64,000 nt of DNA from Sporosarcina highlanderae (lineage in GTDB: Bacteria; Bacillota; Bacilli; Bacillales_A; Planococcaceae). Below, one piece after another: positions 9,708 to 19,650 of this stretch. The notes beneath the pieces were generated by a model. It was not told the DNA's origin and ran no database searches. It saw only the letters and a list, made by a program, of their open reading frames with translations. A program made the translations under genes and the position numbers. Location of the stretch: assembly GCF_030433715.1 (NCBI RefSeq), contig NZ_JAROCC010000005.1, positions 186,001-250,000 of the forward strand. The letters are read 5' to 3'. Each line of letters starts with the position of its first letter. Positions within the stretch are counted from its first letter, which is position 1.

Positions 9708-11366
9708 TTACTCCACAGAGAGAATATATGGATACAATGGTTGTTTCCCATTATAGAGTTCAACTTCCGTATGGTCATAATTCTCTTCTACATAGCTTGC
9801 AATTTCGTTCGCCTCTTCTTCAGTCACATCTTCACCATAGATGATTGTAACGATTTCATCGTCTTCATCAATCAAAGAAGATAGTAATGTTTTGATAACA
9901 TCATCCAATGAAGGTTTGGAAATCACAATTTTACTTCCTGCTAGACCCATGAAATCATCTTTTTTAATGTCTACCCCGTCAATAGATGTGTCACGGATTG
10001 AATAAGTGACTTGTCCTGTTTTGACTGCTGCAGCGGCCTTGGACATTGCCTTTTCGTTTTCGCTTACACCGATTTCAGGATTGAATGCAAGAATTGCGGA
10101 TAACCCTTCAGGAACCGACTTCGTTTCCACAACGGCAGCCTCTATACCAATTACTTCTGCTGCCTGTTTTGCAGCCATAATGATATTTTTATTATTCGGT
10201 AGGATAATTACACGTTCCGCTCCGACATCTTTGATCGCTTTGACAATATCCTCAGTTGAAGGGTTCATCGTCTGACCGCCTTCGATTACTGCGGAAGCCC
10301 CTATACTTTTCAGCAAGTCGGCTACACCGGATCCCATTGCAACAGTTACGATAGCATAAGGATGAACAGCCTTTTCTTCCTTCTTCGTTGAATAGCCTTC
10401 ACCGACGATATCGATATGCTGTTGTCGCATGTTCTCGATTTTAATGTTGATAAGGGAGCCATACCGTTGTGCGTAATTTAACGCATTCCCCGGTTCCTCG
10501 GTATGGATATGTACTTTCGCGATTTCTTCATCAGAGATTACAAGTAGTGAATCACCGAACTCGCTTAAGTCCTGTCTGAAATCCCCTTCTTCAAAAGGAT
10601 GATTTTTGACTTTGTCAGCTTCGAACTTCACCATGAATTCCGTACAATAACCGAATTCAATATCCTCTGTGTTCATGAAACCTTGAACGCCGCGATGATG
10701 CTCGGCATTCACGAGATCATCCATCGATTCAAATAGTGTGCGTTCCGGGAGAGCTTCGCCTTTCAAACACGCCAAAAAGCCTTCATATACATAGACAAGG
10801 CCTTGCCCACCACTATCGACGACACCGACTTCTTTCAATACCGGCAGAAGATCGGGAGTCCTTTTCAATGAAGCTTTTGATTCTTCAACAACCGCTTCCA
10901 TTACTTTGATGAGGTCTTCTGTAGTTTTAGCCACTTCGACACCTTTTTTCGCAGCATCTTTGGCAACTGTTAAGATTGTACCTTCCACTGGCTTCATGAC
11001 TGCCTTATAGGCTGTTTGCACACCATACTCAAGTGCGCCTGCGAATTTGACACTATCAAGCTTCGCCTCTTCTTCCACCGCTTTCCCGAAACCGCGGAAC
11101 AATTGGGACAGAATGACGCCTGAATTGCCGCGTGCCCCCATCAGAAGACCTTTGGATAATGCTTGTGCTGTTTTACCTAAATGCTCGGACGCATGTACAG
11201 CCGTCTCCTTTGCACCTGATGACATGGATAGATTCATATTTGTCCCTGTATCCCCATCGGGTACTGGAAACACGTTTAATGAATCGACATAGTCTGCATT
11301 AAGATGAAGGTGATGAGCACCTATCTTCACCATGTCCGCAAATTTTACACCATCAATAAACTTCAT
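9708..11366 (-). CDS. fakA: Fatty acid kinase catalytic subunit FakA (YloV)
   Basis: 552-residue protein with an N-terminal DAK2-type kinase domain (NVFPVPDGDTGTNMNLSM, ARGNSGVILSQLFRG; nucleotide and Mg2+ binding), a middle domain, and a C-terminal DegV-like domain. FakA phosphorylates fatty acids bound to FakB so that they can enter phospholipid synthesis through PlsX/PlsY. SD GGAGG precedes the ATG at 11366. yloU lies 21 nt upstream, the conserved Bacillales pair. FakB proteins are not in this window. Confidence 0.93.
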   Translation of the reverse strand: MKFIDGVKFADMVKIGAHHLHLNADYVDSLNVFPVPDGDTGTNMNLSMSSGAKETAVHASEHLGKTAQALSKGLLMGARGNSGVILSQLFRGFGKAVEEEAKLDSVKFAGALEYGVQTAYKAVMKPVEGTILTVAKDAAKKGVEVAKTTEDLIKVMEAVVEESKASLKRTPDLLPVLKEVGVVDSGGQGLVYVYEGFLACLKGEALPERTLFESMDDLVNAEHHRGVQGFMNTEDIEFGYCTEFMVKFEADKVKNHPFEEGDFRQDLSEFGDSLLVISDEEIAKVHIHTEEPGNALNYAQRYGSLINIKIENMRQQHIDIVGEGYSTKKEEKAVHPYAIVTVAMGSGVADLLKSIGASAVIEGGQTMNPSTEDIVKAIKDVGAERVIILPNNKNIIMAAKQAAEVIGIEAAVVETKSVPEGLSAILAFNPEIGVSENEKAMSKAAAAVKTGQVTYSIRDTSIDGVDIKKDDFMGLAGSKIVISKPSLDDVIKTLLSSLIDEDDEIVTIIYGEDVTEEEANEIASYVEENYDHTEVELYNGKQPLYPYILSVE

Positions 11367-11387
11367 TGAAATGTTTTCCTCCTTCTA

Positions 11388-11747
11388 TCAACTCGTCACC
11401 CGAACCCCTTGAACAAATATATTCACTGAATCCACTGTCAACGATAATGTCTTTTTTAATGTATACATAACTTTGGATTGCACTTGGTACGCAACCTCGG
11501 AGATTTTAGTGCCGTAACCGACGATGACATACATATCGATATGTGTCTCATCCCCAATTGTTCTCACAATGACTCCTCTTGCATAATTCTCTTTTCCAAG
11601 GATGTCAGTCAGCCCATCCCGGATCTGGTGACGTGAAGCCATGCCGACAATTCCGTAGCATTCGATAGCCGCCTCTCCAACAACTTGGGCAATGACGTCA
11701 TTCGTAATATCTATTTTACCGTAATCGTTTTTTAACTCGATTGACAT
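11388..11747 (-). CDS. yloU: Asp23/Gls24 family protein YloU
   Basis: 119-residue Asp23/Gls24 (DUF322) protein: IELKNDYGKIDITNDVIAQ and the C-terminal VDSVNIFVQGVRV typical of the family. Members are often membrane-proximal and linked to envelope stress; exact role unknown. It is the first gene of the leftward yloU-fakA unit and is divergent from rpmB across 219 bp, as in B. subtilis. Confidence 0.9.
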   Translation of the reverse strand: MSIELKNDYGKIDITNDVIAQVVGEAAIECYGIVGMASRHQIRDGLTDILGKENYARGVIVRTIGDETHIDMYVIVGYGTKISEVAYQVQSKVMYTLKKTLSLTVDSVNIFVQGVRVTS

Positions 11748-11876
11748 GAAAGCTTCCCCTCCTGCATCCTTATAGCTTCCCCTATTGTACTATACACGAT
11801 TGATTTATTAAAGAAGAAGTAACCGCACACATTAAATCTGTAAAGGGTTTCTCCTTGAAAGCACCATTAAAAAAGG

Positions 11877-11905
11877 TTGCAAGCCATTATTTCCTGTGAT
11901 AAAGT
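11877..11905 (+). promoter_or_regulatory. Likely sigma-A promoter of rpmB
   Basis: TTGCAA at 11877-11882 and TAAAGT at 11900-11905 with a 17-bp spacer, about 60 nt before the rpmB start. TGTG just before the -10 may help. The -10 is imperfect, so the call is moderate. Confidence 0.5.
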
Positions 11906-11966
11906 ATTATGGTATGCGAATTAGATAGTGAATCGCTTAATCATTATTAGCGAGGAGGTCATAAAA

Positions 11967-12155
11967 ATGGCTAAAGAATGTGTTATTACTGGACGCAAAG
12001 CTCGTACGGGAAATGCTCGTTCACACGCAATGAACGCTAACAGACGTACTTGGGGAGCTAACCTTCAAAAAGTCCGTATTCTTGTTAACGGTAAACCAAA
12101 GCGTGTTTGGGTATCTGCAAGAGCACTTAAATCAGGTAAAGTTCAACGAGTTTAA
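11967..12155 (+). CDS. rpmB: 50S ribosomal protein bL28
   Basis: 62-residue ribosomal protein beginning [20 protein letters not shown], the normal bL28 length in Bacillales. The frame is open upstream but the ideal SD GGAGGT at 11954-11959 and family alignment fix the start at 11967. No zinc-binding CxxC pairs are present: only one cysteine is seen, so this is the zinc-free (C-minus) form. It is a lone rightward gene between leftward neighbours, closed by the shared terminator at 12196-12230. Confidence 0.97.
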   Translation: MAKECVITGRKARTGNARSHAMNANRRTWGANLQKVRILVNGKPKRVWVSARALKSGKVQRV

Positions 12156-12195
12156 TTGACCGTTGTGCTTTCCGACTATACTTCAAAAAGAAATA

Positions 12196-12230
12196 AAACG
12201 CCAGGCGATAAGTTCAGCCTGACGTTTTTT
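12196..12230. terminator. Shared terminator of rpmB and the spoVM operon
   Basis: ACGCCAGGC, 10-nt loop, GCCTGACGT: a 9-bp stem with one wobble, flanked by AAAA on the left and TTTTTT on the right, so it can stop both strands. The last codons and stop of the leftward spoVM lie in the right arm and loop. Confidence 0.85.
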
Positions 12231-12369
12231 CTTTTTTCTTTTTTCGATTACGCTGACTCGCACTTGCGGTTGCCTGGCTCTTCTGCTTATCATCTTTTTG
12301 GAAGACGACCATGCACTTTCGGACAAAACTACTGAGAAACTTTGGCATTGTAAATGTATAGACTCTCAA
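12214..12369 (-). CDS. spoVM: Stage V sporulation protein SpoVM, TTG start and C-terminal extension
   Basis: A TTG at 12369 preceded by AAAGGAG (8-nt spacing) opens a 51-codon frame. Its first 26 residues, MRVYTFTMPKFLSSFVRKCM then VVFQKD, align without gaps to B. subtilis SpoVM (26 residues), keeping Y4, T5, P9, K10, F11, L12, V16, R17, F23, K25 and D26. SpoVM is an amphipathic helix that recognises the convex forespore membrane and anchors SpoIVA and the spore coat. Position (between thiN and rpmB) is the same as in B. subtilis. Here translation continues for 25 more polar, lysine-rich residues to a stop in the terminator loop. A possible sigma-E -10 (CATATGTT) lies upstream in the end of thiN, but its -35 is poor. 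Confidence 0.85.
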   Translation of the reverse strand: MRVYTFTMPKFLSSFVRKCMVVFQKDDKQKSQATASASQRNRKKKKEKTSG

Positions 12370-12383
12370 TTCCCCGGCTCCTT

Positions 12384-13037
12384 TCAGGAATCTGAACTCC
12401 TTACCATTAAACATATGCCTTTCAGGAACGAGATAGTACAAACTTCTGCAATTGGTTCATTGCTTGTAAATTTTGTCATACCCATTTCCATCCGAGCATT
12501 CACCGTCTCATACTTGAAGCCTGTCAATGTAATTCCCTCAACCGCTCCCCCAAAAGGAAAAAATGATACATAAGGCAGACCTTCATTTTTATTCACAAGA
12601 TGGGTCCCTGGACTTAAAACGGATAATTCATTGTGCACATTCTTAATGGTGAATAACACATCTTCATACTCGACCTGAATCCGATACAATAAATGCAATG
12701 CTGATTCGAAATGATCCAATCTACCGCCCGTAACACCCGTAAGGATGATTTCATCTGGTAGATAGGCAATTGCTCTTGTGATTGCCAATTCCGTATCCGT
12801 CTCATTTTTTTCGGCATTGAATGAATCTACCCGTTCCACAGCAGATTGGATCATAGCGAATTCATTTTCATTCACCGAATCGAAGTCACCAACCGCTTCT
12901 ACAGGAACGATTCCTCTTTCCAAAAGATGAAGGGAACCACGGTCCACCCCGATAAAAATTGTCTGTTCCGTTTTCAAGGAGAGTAAATCAGGTAAATCTT
13001 CGGCTGGTCCCCCAGCGCAAATAACAACTCTCTTCAT
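12384..13037 (-). CDS. thiN: Thiamine pyrophosphokinase
   Basis: 217 residues; makes thiamine diphosphate from thiamine and ATP. Motifs: VVICAGGPAEDLP, GVDRGSLHLLERG, AVGDFDSV (the DFDS box) and GVTGGRLDHF. The start at 13037 shares one base with the rpe stop (TAATG), so translation is coupled; the frame is open further upstream only by chance. It ends 14 nt before spoVM. The order rsgA-rpe-thiN-spoVM-rpmB is conserved in Bacillus. Confidence 0.95.
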   Translation of the reverse strand: MKRVVICAGGPAEDLPDLLSLKTEQTIFIGVDRGSLHLLERGIVPVEAVGDFDSVNENEFAMIQSAVERVDSFNAEKNETDTELAITRAIAYLPDEIILTGVTGGRLDHFESALHLLYRIQVEYEDVLFTIKNVHNELSVLSPGTHLVNKNEGLPYVSFFPFGGAVEGITLTGFKYETVNARMEMGMTKFTSNEPIAEVCTISFLKGICLMVRSSDS

Positions 13038-13702
13038 TACTTCAGCACGCTTTCCCCTGCAGCCTTGATCCGTTGTAACGCCTCTGCACGATTTTCGGCA
13101 TTGTAAATTGCAGATCCTGCTACAAAAATTGTAGCCCCTGCTTCGGCGCATGTGACAATCGTTTCTTCATTAATGCCGCCATCGATCTCAATTTCGATTT
13201 CAAGCCCTTTTTCTTTAATGATGTCAGCAAGCTGCTTCACTTTCGGCACTACTGAATGAATGAATTTTTGCCCGCCAAACCCAGGGTTTACAGTCATGAA
13301 CAAGACAAGGTCCACATTCTCCAAAACATGAAGAATATGCTCAATCGGTGTATGGGGATTTAGCACAACACCGGGTTTCACACCGAACGATCGGATCAAC
13401 TGGATCGTACGGTGCAAATGCCTGCAAGCCTCCACATGCACAGTTATATAATCAGCCCCTGCTTTAGCAAACTGTTCAATATATGCATCAGGATTCTCAA
13501 TCATGAGGTGAACATCAAGTGGTAGATCGGTTACTGGTCGTAACGCCTCAACTACAATCGGTCCCATCGTAATATTCGGAACGAAATGTCCATCCATAAC
13601 ATCTATATGGATCAGTTCCGCACCCGCTGCTTCTACTTCTTTAACTTCTTCTGCAAGCTTTGAAAAGTTTGCTGCTAGTATGGATGGTGCAATTTTAATC
13701 AT
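13037..13702 (-). CDS. rpe: Ribulose-phosphate 3-epimerase
   Basis: 221-residue TIM barrel of the pentose phosphate pathway interconverting ribulose-5-P and xylulose-5-P. Metal and catalytic residues appear in IDVMDGHFVPN, DVHLM, MTVNPGFGGQKF and EIDGGIN. The start MIKIAPSILAANFSKL at 13702 is fixed by family alignment; it overlaps the rsgA stop by 8 nt. Co-transcribed with rsgA upstream and thiN downstream. Confidence 0.96.
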   Translation of the reverse strand: MIKIAPSILAANFSKLAEEVKEVEAAGAELIHIDVMDGHFVPNITMGPIVVEALRPVTDLPLDVHLMIENPDAYIEQFAKAGADYITVHVEACRHLHRTIQLIRSFGVKPGVVLNPHTPIEHILHVLENVDLVLFMTVNPGFGGQKFIHSVVPKVKQLADIIKEKGLEIEIEIDGGINEETIVTCAEAGATIFVAGSAIYNAENRAEALQRIKAAGESVLK

Positions 13703-14591
13703 TTTTCGGATACCTCGGCTTTCGGTCAATTATCTCTTGCATAAACTGTACGTAATTATCGTATCTGGTGGATAATATTTCGCCTGTTTCAACCTTTGCT
13801 TTAACAGCACATTTAGGTTCTTTAAGATGCAGGCATCCTCTGAATTTACAAAGTTGCGCCGCCTGCTCCATTTCAACAAAGTAATCACGTAGTTCATCTT
13901 TTTCGATATGATCGAAATCTAACGAACTAAAGCCAGGTGTGTCTGCTACAAGTCCACCGGCGACTTCCATTAGTTCAACATGACGGGTTGTATGTCTTCC
14001 CCTGCCTAACGCCTCTGAAATTTCACCCGTTTTCAAAAGCAATTCAGGAATCAACGTGTTTAACAACGTTGATTTCCCTACGCCTGATTGACCGGCAAGG
14101 ACTGTCGTATTCCCTTTAAGAATAGGATAAAGCAAATCGTGCAAATTAGGATCATCAATATATGTTTTAATGACGTCGTACCCAATGCCCTTATAGTAAT
14201 CAATTGCGGAATTGGCTATTTGAAGGTCTGATTCCTCCGCAATATCCTTCTTGGTGAGACAGATGATAGGTTTAATGCCGACAGATTCAATAACAGCAAG
14301 GAATCTGTCCAATAAATGAAGGCTCAAATCAGGTTCAACGATGGAGAATACAAGCAATGCCTGATCGACATTTGCAACCGGCGGTCTTACCAGCTCATTT
14401 TTCCTCTCATGAACTTCTGTAATCGTCGCATCATTATCGCCGTCTTCTACAATCGTTACAAAGTCACCTACGAGAGGGGAGATCCCTCTATTTCTAAAGA
14501 CTCCCCTTCCCTTACATTGGACCAGATCTCCATCTCCCGTTTGCACATAATAAAAACCACTAATCGCTTTTCTGATTTGTCCTTGCGGCAT
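13695..14591 (-). CDS. rsgA: Small ribosomal subunit biogenesis GTPase RsgA
   Basis: 298 residues. An N-terminal OB domain (about 1-65) is followed by a circularly permuted GTPase domain: G4 LTKKD comes before G1 GQSGVGKST (about 167-175) and G3 DTPGF. The C-terminus binds zinc through CKFRGCLHLKEPKC. RsgA assists late 30S maturation and in B. subtilis (CpgA/YloQ) is phosphorylated by PrkC; its gene lies 14 nt downstream of prkC here. Confidence 0.96.
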   Translation of the reverse strand: MPQGQIRKAISGFYYVQTGDGDLVQCKGRGVFRNRGISPLVGDFVTIVEDGDNDATITEVHERKNELVRPPVANVDQALLVFSIVEPDLSLHLLDRFLAVIESVGIKPIICLTKKDIAEESDLQIANSAIDYYKGIGYDVIKTYIDDPNLHDLLYPILKGNTTVLAGQSGVGKSTLLNTLIPELLLKTGEISEALGRGRHTTRHVELMEVAGGLVADTPGFSSLDFDHIEKDELRDYFVEMEQAAQLCKFRGCLHLKEPKCAVKAKVETGEILSTRYDNYVQFMQEIIDRKPRYPKND

Positions 14592-14605
14592 CCAATCCCT
14601 CTTTC

Positions 14606-16567
14606 TTATTCGACGTTATCATCGTAATTAAAATTCTCTTCAATGACTGTTGTACCTACAAGAATTTTATATCCGCCCCGTTGTCCTTCTTCGAGCTCAA
14701 CTGTAATTACCTTACTTGTATCTTTAGTAATTTCGAATACCAATACTGGATCTGTCATCGAATGTTTTTTATCCTGAATGTAAATTTTTACTGTTTGTGG
14801 TTCTGGCTCGGCCGTTTCATCCTCATCATCGTCAGTTGTAGCCTCATACGGAATTTCCACAGTCCTTACAAAAACTTTCACGTGTTTCTTCTCTTGTCCT
14901 TTGGAACGTACAACTCCAACTTTTGCACCGACTGGCAAATCGGTTCCTGCGGTCGGATCTTGAGAAATAACGTTCCCTTCCGGAATTGAATCATGATACT
15001 CTTCTTTTACTACACGAATATCAAACCCTGAGGTTTCCGCATAATCATCCAACTGTTTTTTATCATAATTCGTCAAATCACCTAATTTGACCAATTTCTT
15101 TCCTTGGCTGACTTTGAATACAATATCCGTCTCCTCGGGAACGACATGCTCGCCCTCAGCAGGTGTTTGCCCAAGAATTTGACCTTCCGGCTGGTCGGAG
15201 TAGACATACTCGGGGGTAATTGACTTAAAGTTAAATCCTGACAGGTAATTATAGATTTCGTCATAATCTCTAGTTGTGAAATCCGTCATTTCCATCGTGT
15301 CTTTACCTTTACTTACATAAAGCGTGACCGCTGTACCAAGCTCTCGCTTTTTTTCGGCCTCAGGTATCGTTCTGAATACCTTTCCTGCTTCGTATTCATC
15401 CGAGAAATCCTCAACAATCCCTTCTACAACAAAACCACTTTCATTTATGAGGTCCCTTGCTTCCGCTTCATCCAATCCTGTAACATCTGGGATTAAAGCT
15501 TCTTTCGGCCCCAATAATGAAGGCAAGAATAGTGCCAGTAACGCAATTGCAATGACAGCTATCGAAATGCCTAAAACAATCGGCCATTTCTTCCTTTTCT
15601 TTTTCACCGGCGGTTTAGATTCCGGCGTTACAGGTTCGATAATTTTAGTTGTGTCATGATTAGCCACTTTTGGTGGATCTGTGATTACTGGAATTATACG
15701 GGTTTTATCATCATCGAACGGTAAAGTAAATTTACGTTCATTTTGTCTTTCATGGGAAAGAACCGTCAGTAAATCGTCATACATTTCATCCGCTGATTGA
15801 TATCTGTATGTAGCATCTTTTGCTGTAGCCTTTAAAATCACATTTTCAACACTCTGCGGAATTCCGGGAAATCTATTTCGTACAGAAGGCGTTTCCTCCT
15901 GCAAATGTTTTATTGCAATTGCGACAGCTGTTTCCGCCGAAAACGGCAATTCGCCAGTCAATAATTCATAAAAGACGATACCAAGGGAATAAATGTCCGA
16001 CTTTTTAGTCGCCATTCCACCCCTTGCTTGTTCGGGGGATAAATAATGAACAGTACCAATAACCGAATTTGTTTTTGTATGTGCGGTTGCATGTAATGCC
16101 ATCGCAATTCCAAAATCAGTTATTTTTACATCACCGTCGGCGTCCATCAAAATATTTTGCGGCTTGATATCCCGATGTACAATACCATTATGATGCGCAT
16201 TTGCAATGGCCGAAACAAGTTGTTTCATGATATTGACAGCTTTTGCAACAGGCAATGGCCCGTTTGACAAAATATATTTTTTTAATGTCTGCCCCTCAAT
16301 ATACTCCATTACGAAATAATGAAGTTCTCCTTCTTCATCGACATCATAAATATTAACGATATGAGGATGCGTCAAGCTTGTGGCAGACAGGGCTTCCCTT
16401 TGAAATCTTTTCTTTATATCTTGCTCGTTGGCAAAATCATAGTTAAGCACTTTAATTGCTACATCGCGACCTAAAATTATGTCATGAGCCAAATAGACCT
16501 TTGACATTCCCCCTTCGCCGATGCCTTTGATGACTTCGTAACGTCCGCCAATCCGTTTTCCAATCAT
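14606..16567 (-). CDS. prkC: Membrane Ser/Thr protein kinase PrkC with PASTA repeats
   Basis: 653 residues. Hanks-type kinase domain with glycine loop GEGGMSKVYL (17-26), lysine K39, HRDIKPQN with catalytic D133, and DFG; a membrane segment at about 335-355; then three extracellular PASTA repeats (about 357-550) and a 100-residue polar tail domain. PASTA repeats bind muropeptides; PrkC signals germination and stationary-phase wall changes and is reversed by PrpC. The ATG overlaps the prpC stop by 4 nt (ATGA), ensuring paired expression of kinase and phosphatase. Confidence 0.97.
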   Translation of the reverse strand: MIGKRIGGRYEVIKGIGEGGMSKVYLAHDIILGRDVAIKVLNYDFANEQDIKKRFQREALSATSLTHPHIVNIYDVDEEGELHYFVMEYIEGQTLKKYILSNGPLPVAKAVNIMKQLVSAIANAHHNGIVHRDIKPQNILMDADGDVKITDFGIAMALHATAHTKTNSVIGTVHYLSPEQARGGMATKKSDIYSLGIVFYELLTGELPFSAETAVAIAIKHLQEETPSVRNRFPGIPQSVENVILKATAKDATYRYQSADEMYDDLLTVLSHERQNERKFTLPFDDDKTRIIPVITDPPKVANHDTTKIIEPVTPESKPPVKKKRKKWPIVLGISIAVIAIALLALFLPSLLGPKEALIPDVTGLDEAEARDLINESGFVVEGIVEDFSDEYEAGKVFRTIPEAEKKRELGTAVTLYVSKGKDTMEMTDFTTRDYDEIYNYLSGFNFKSITPEYVYSDQPEGQILGQTPAEGEHVVPEETDIVFKVSQGKKLVKLGDLTNYDKKQLDDYAETSGFDIRVVKEEYHDSIPEGNVISQDPTAGTDLPVGAKVGVVRSKGQEKKHVKVFVRTVEIPYEATTDDDEDETAEPEPQTVKIYIQDKKHSMTDPVLVFEITKDTSKVITVELEEGQRGGYKILVGTTVIEENFNYDDNVE

Positions 16568-17322
16568 GATGAACTCACCTCCGAATCGGAGTATCCTAAA
16601 ACTACGGAAATATTGTCTTCGCCACCCATATCATTGGCTATTTTCACTAATTCAACTGCCTTCGTGTGAAGATCCCCAACACAAGTGACAATACTATGGA
16701 TTGTTTCACGACTGACTTTATTGCTTAATCCATCCGTGCAGATCAATAAGTAGGTATTTTCCTTCAGTTGATGATGATAAAAATCCGGTGTGATGGATTT
16801 CTCTGATCCTACCGCCCTCATGATCCAATTTCGTTGGGGATGAGTCGCAGCTTCTTCTTCCGTTATTTCACCTGAATCAAGCAAAATATTAACGAATGAA
16901 TGATCCTTCGTTACTTGAATGATTTCTGCTTCATTAATAATGTAAACACGGCTATCGCCTACATGTGTAATTAGACAATCATTCCCATCAACAAGCACAG
17001 CGTCAAGAGTCGTCCCCATACCTTTAAAGTTCTCATCTTTTTCAGCAATCTCAAAAATAGTATGGTTGATGAACGAAACCGTCTCCAAAAGCCATTCTTT
17101 CCAGTCTTCTTCATTCATTTTGGTTGAATTGGATACTCCTTGAAACTTTTCCCCTAATAGTTGAACTGCGGTTGAACTTGCAAAATCCCCACCACGATGG
17201 CCTCCCATACCATCTGCAATCACGGCCAGTGTTGGGCCGTTCTGAATGGTAAAGACTGCAGCGCTATCTTCATTCACAGTACGTTTCTTCCCAATATCCG
17301 AAAGCACTTCAAATCGCAACAC
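16564..17322 (-). CDS. prpC: PP2C-type Ser/Thr protein phosphatase
   Basis: 252-residue PPM/PP2C phosphatase. Metal-binding aspartates lie in RTVNEDSAAV, VIADGMGGHRGGD, THVGDSRVY and GGEDNISVV. It dephosphorylates PrkC and its targets. The start is GTG at 17322 (or TTG at 17319) behind a long G-rich SD. It lies between rsmB and prkC, as in B. subtilis. Confidence 0.95.
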   Translation of the reverse strand: MLRFEVLSDIGKKRTVNEDSAAVFTIQNGPTLAVIADGMGGHRGGDFASSTAVQLLGEKFQGVSNSTKMNEEDWKEWLLETVSFINHTIFEIAEKDENFKGMGTTLDAVLVDGNDCLITHVGDSRVYIINEAEIIQVTKDHSFVNILLDSGEITEEEAATHPQRNWIMRAVGSEKSITPDFYHHQLKENTYLLICTDGLSNKVSRETIHSIVTCVGDLHTKAVELVKIANDMGGEDNISVVLGYSDSEVSSS

Positions 17323-17357
17323 TTGTCCCCCCCCTTTTATCTTTAAGCGCGTGGCAA

Positions 17358-18710
17358 TTACTTCTTACGAAAGGCGGCTACAAAAAAACCATCACTTCCA
17401 AAATGTTGAGGTAATACTTGCAACATATTATCTTTAATTGCCAATGATTCATTAGTTAAGTATGAATCAAGTGTAACCATCGCTATATCCGGATGTTTTT
17501 CAAGGAATTTATGTACAACTCCGGCATTCTCACTATATTCAACAGTACATGTGCTATAGACTATAATGCCATCCTCTTTGACTAATCCGTATGCTGTATC
17601 AAGCAATTCTTCTTGAATTTTAGTCAAGTTTACAAGGTCCTGCTCTGTCTTATTGTATTTTATCTCCGGTTTGCGGCGGATGACCCCGAGACCGCTACAT
17701 GGCGCATCAACCAAAATCCTATCGAAAGAGGCAGGTTCATAAATGGTGCCTAATTGTCTACTGTCTCCACTACTTAACCTGATCGACTCGATTCCAAGAC
17801 GATTTGCATTTGATTCGATCAACGACAGTTTATGCTCATGTAGATCATGTGCATAAACTTCACCCTTATTATTCATTTTCTCCGCAATGAATGTCGTTTT
17901 CCCTCCAGGTGCCGCACACATGTCCAACACTTTCATTTCGGGTTTCACATCTAAGGCAAGAACCGGTAACATGGAGCTTTCATCTTGGATTGTCAGAAGG
18001 CCGTTCGCATATGCCGATGTATTCGCTAAACTTCCGATAGCTGTCTGGATACTTTCCGGAACGACTTCTCCCCTTGTTGCTTCAATGCCTTCTTTAGCCA
18101 ATTCCTTCAACGCATCTTCGACTGTCGTTTTCAATAAATTGACCCGCGCTGTCATACGAGCAGGATGGTTATTTTCATGGGCCATCGCCAATGCTTCTTC
18201 TTTGCCGAACTGTTCAACCCATCGTTTGATCAACCACTCGGGGTGACTTGTTTCGATGGAAATTCGTTCTATATCATCTTTGATGTCTTCAATTGATCGG
18301 ACGCCTTTACGCAAAACGGATCGTAAAATGCCATTCACAGTTGACGAAATACCTTTATGACCACGTCTTTTTGCGATTTCCACCGCCTCATGAACTACTG
18401 CATGGGGTGGTATTTTCGTCAAATAGACAATTTGGTAAATCGATAATCGTAATAATTCCCTAACCCAAGCATCAAGTTTCCCTTTAACAAAAGGCTCTAA
18501 ATAATAATCCAGAGTCATTCGATGCTGTAATGTTCCGTAGGTTAACTCAGTCAATAATCCACGGTCTTTTGGATCAATGGCGTATTTCTTTATCGTCCTG
18601 TTTAAGAGTAGGTTGCTATACGCCTGATTCTCATTGATTTCCATCAAAATCGAAAGAGCTGCATCCCGAACGTTTCCGTTCCAAATCTTCTTTTTGGCTT
18701 TATTTGTCAT
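17358..18710 (-). CDS. rsmB: 16S rRNA (cytosine-967-C5)-methyltransferase RsmB
   Basis: 450 residues. An N-terminal NusB-like domain (about 10-140) precedes a SAM-dependent RNA methyltransferase domain: SAM loop [30 protein letters not shown] and the nucleophile region [13 protein letters not shown]. Start ATG overlaps the fmt stop by 4 nt, with AAGGAG inside the end of fmt. Confidence 0.95.
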   Translation of the reverse strand: MTNKAKKKIWNGNVRDAALSILMEINENQAYSNLLLNRTIKKYAIDPKDRGLLTELTYGTLQHRMTLDYYLEPFVKGKLDAWVRELLRLSIYQIVYLTKIPPHAVVHEAVEIAKRRGHKGISSTVNGILRSVLRKGVRSIEDIKDDIERISIETSHPEWLIKRWVEQFGKEEALAMAHENNHPARMTARVNLLKTTVEDALKELAKEGIEATRGEVVPESIQTAIGSLANTSAYANGLLTIQDESSMLPVLALDVKPEMKVLDMCAAPGGKTTFIAEKMNNKGEVYAHDLHEHKLSLIESNANRLGIESIRLSSGDSRQLGTIYEPASFDRILVDAPCSGLGVIRRKPEIKYNKTEQDLVNLTKIQEELLDTAYGLVKEDGIIVYSTCTVEYSENAGVVHKFLEKHPDIAMVTLDSYLTNESLAIKDNMLQVLPQHFGSDGFFVAAFRKK

Positions 18711-19648
18711 TCGAAATGGTCTCCTTCATGCCAATTGGAACCTGCCCCGTTCATGAATTCCTCAGCGGACATTCGTTTCTTTCCGGCAGGTTGCAGCTCT
18801 GTGATAGCTATGGAAATGTCATCGCCGGTTTTTACGACAAGTTTGTCTTTTAATCGCTTGATGATTGTACCTGGCGAGGCATCTGTGACAATATCGCACT
18901 TTTCCGCTTGCCATATTTTTACGTTACCGTCCTGAAAAACGGAATATGCTCCCGGCCAAGGATATAATCCACGTACCTGATTGAAGATCTCGTTGCCTCC
19001 ACGTGTCCAGTCGATCCGTTCCTGTTCACGCGTAATGTTCCCAGCAAATGTTACGTATTTTTCATCTTGAGCGATTCGCTCATTTGTCTTTGCTACAATC
19101 GAAGGCAATGTTTCCTTTAATAACTGCGTGCCGGCGATGGACAGTTTTTCGAACATCGTTCCCGTATTGTCTTCCTCCAAGATCGGAACTCGCACTTGCG
19201 AAATGATGTCGCCTGCGTCCAATTTTTCAACCATATACATAATCGTGACACCGGTTTCGGCTTCCCCATCCATAACAGCCTGGTGAATCGGCGCCCCTCC
19301 CCGGTATTTCGGTAAAAGCGATGCGTGGACATTAATGCAACCTAACCGGGGAACATCAAGCAAATCCTTTGGCAGAATTTGCCCGTATGCAGCAGTTACG
19401 ATCAGATCAGGGTTTATATTAATAAGTTCAGATAATTCATCAGAGTTTTTCAGTTTTTCGGGTTGCAAAACCGTTAAACCAAGACGGTCAGCTTCCACTT
19501 TAACTGGTGGGGGTGTAAGGACCCGCTTTCTACCAACCGGTCGATCGGGTTGTGTAACAACAGCTGCAATTTCAAATCCTTCTTCATGCAGCATCGTTAA
19601 TACAGGTACTGAAAAGTCAGGTGTCCCCATGAAAACGATTTTTGTCAT
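18707..19648 (-). CDS. fmt: Methionyl-tRNA formyltransferase
   Basis: 313 residues; formylates initiator Met-tRNA with 10-formyl-THF. Start motif [13 protein letters not shown]; catalytic [15 protein letters not shown] with Asn and His, and DTGD-like ETGVTIMYM; a C-terminal tRNA-binding OB domain. Lies 2 nt after def, whose product removes the formyl group again; the pair is conserved throughout bacteria. Confidence 0.97.
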   Translation of the reverse strand: MTKIVFMGTPDFSVPVLTMLHEEGFEIAAVVTQPDRPVGRKRVLTPPPVKVEADRLGLTVLQPEKLKNSDELSELININPDLIVTAAYGQILPKDLLDVPRLGCINVHASLLPKYRGGAPIHQAVMDGEAETGVTIMYMVEKLDAGDIISQVRVPILEEDNTGTMFEKLSIAGTQLLKETLPSIVAKTNERIAQDEKYVTFAGNITREQERIDWTRGGNEIFNQVRGLYPWPGAYSVFQDGNVKIWQAEKCDIVTDASPGTIIKRLKDKLVVKTGDDISIAITELQPAGKKRMSAEEFMNGAGSNWHEGDHFE

Positions 19649-19650
19649 TC

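Noticed and set aside
12214-12441. 75-codon ATG-start version of spoVM
   Set aside because: The extra 24 residues overlap thiN, have no SD, and break alignment with SpoVM, whereas the TTG at 12369 has a good SD and aligns from residue 1.
12298-12573. 91-codon plus-strand frame opposite spoVM and thiN
   Set aside because: Antisense to two well-supported genes, no SD, no family resemblance.
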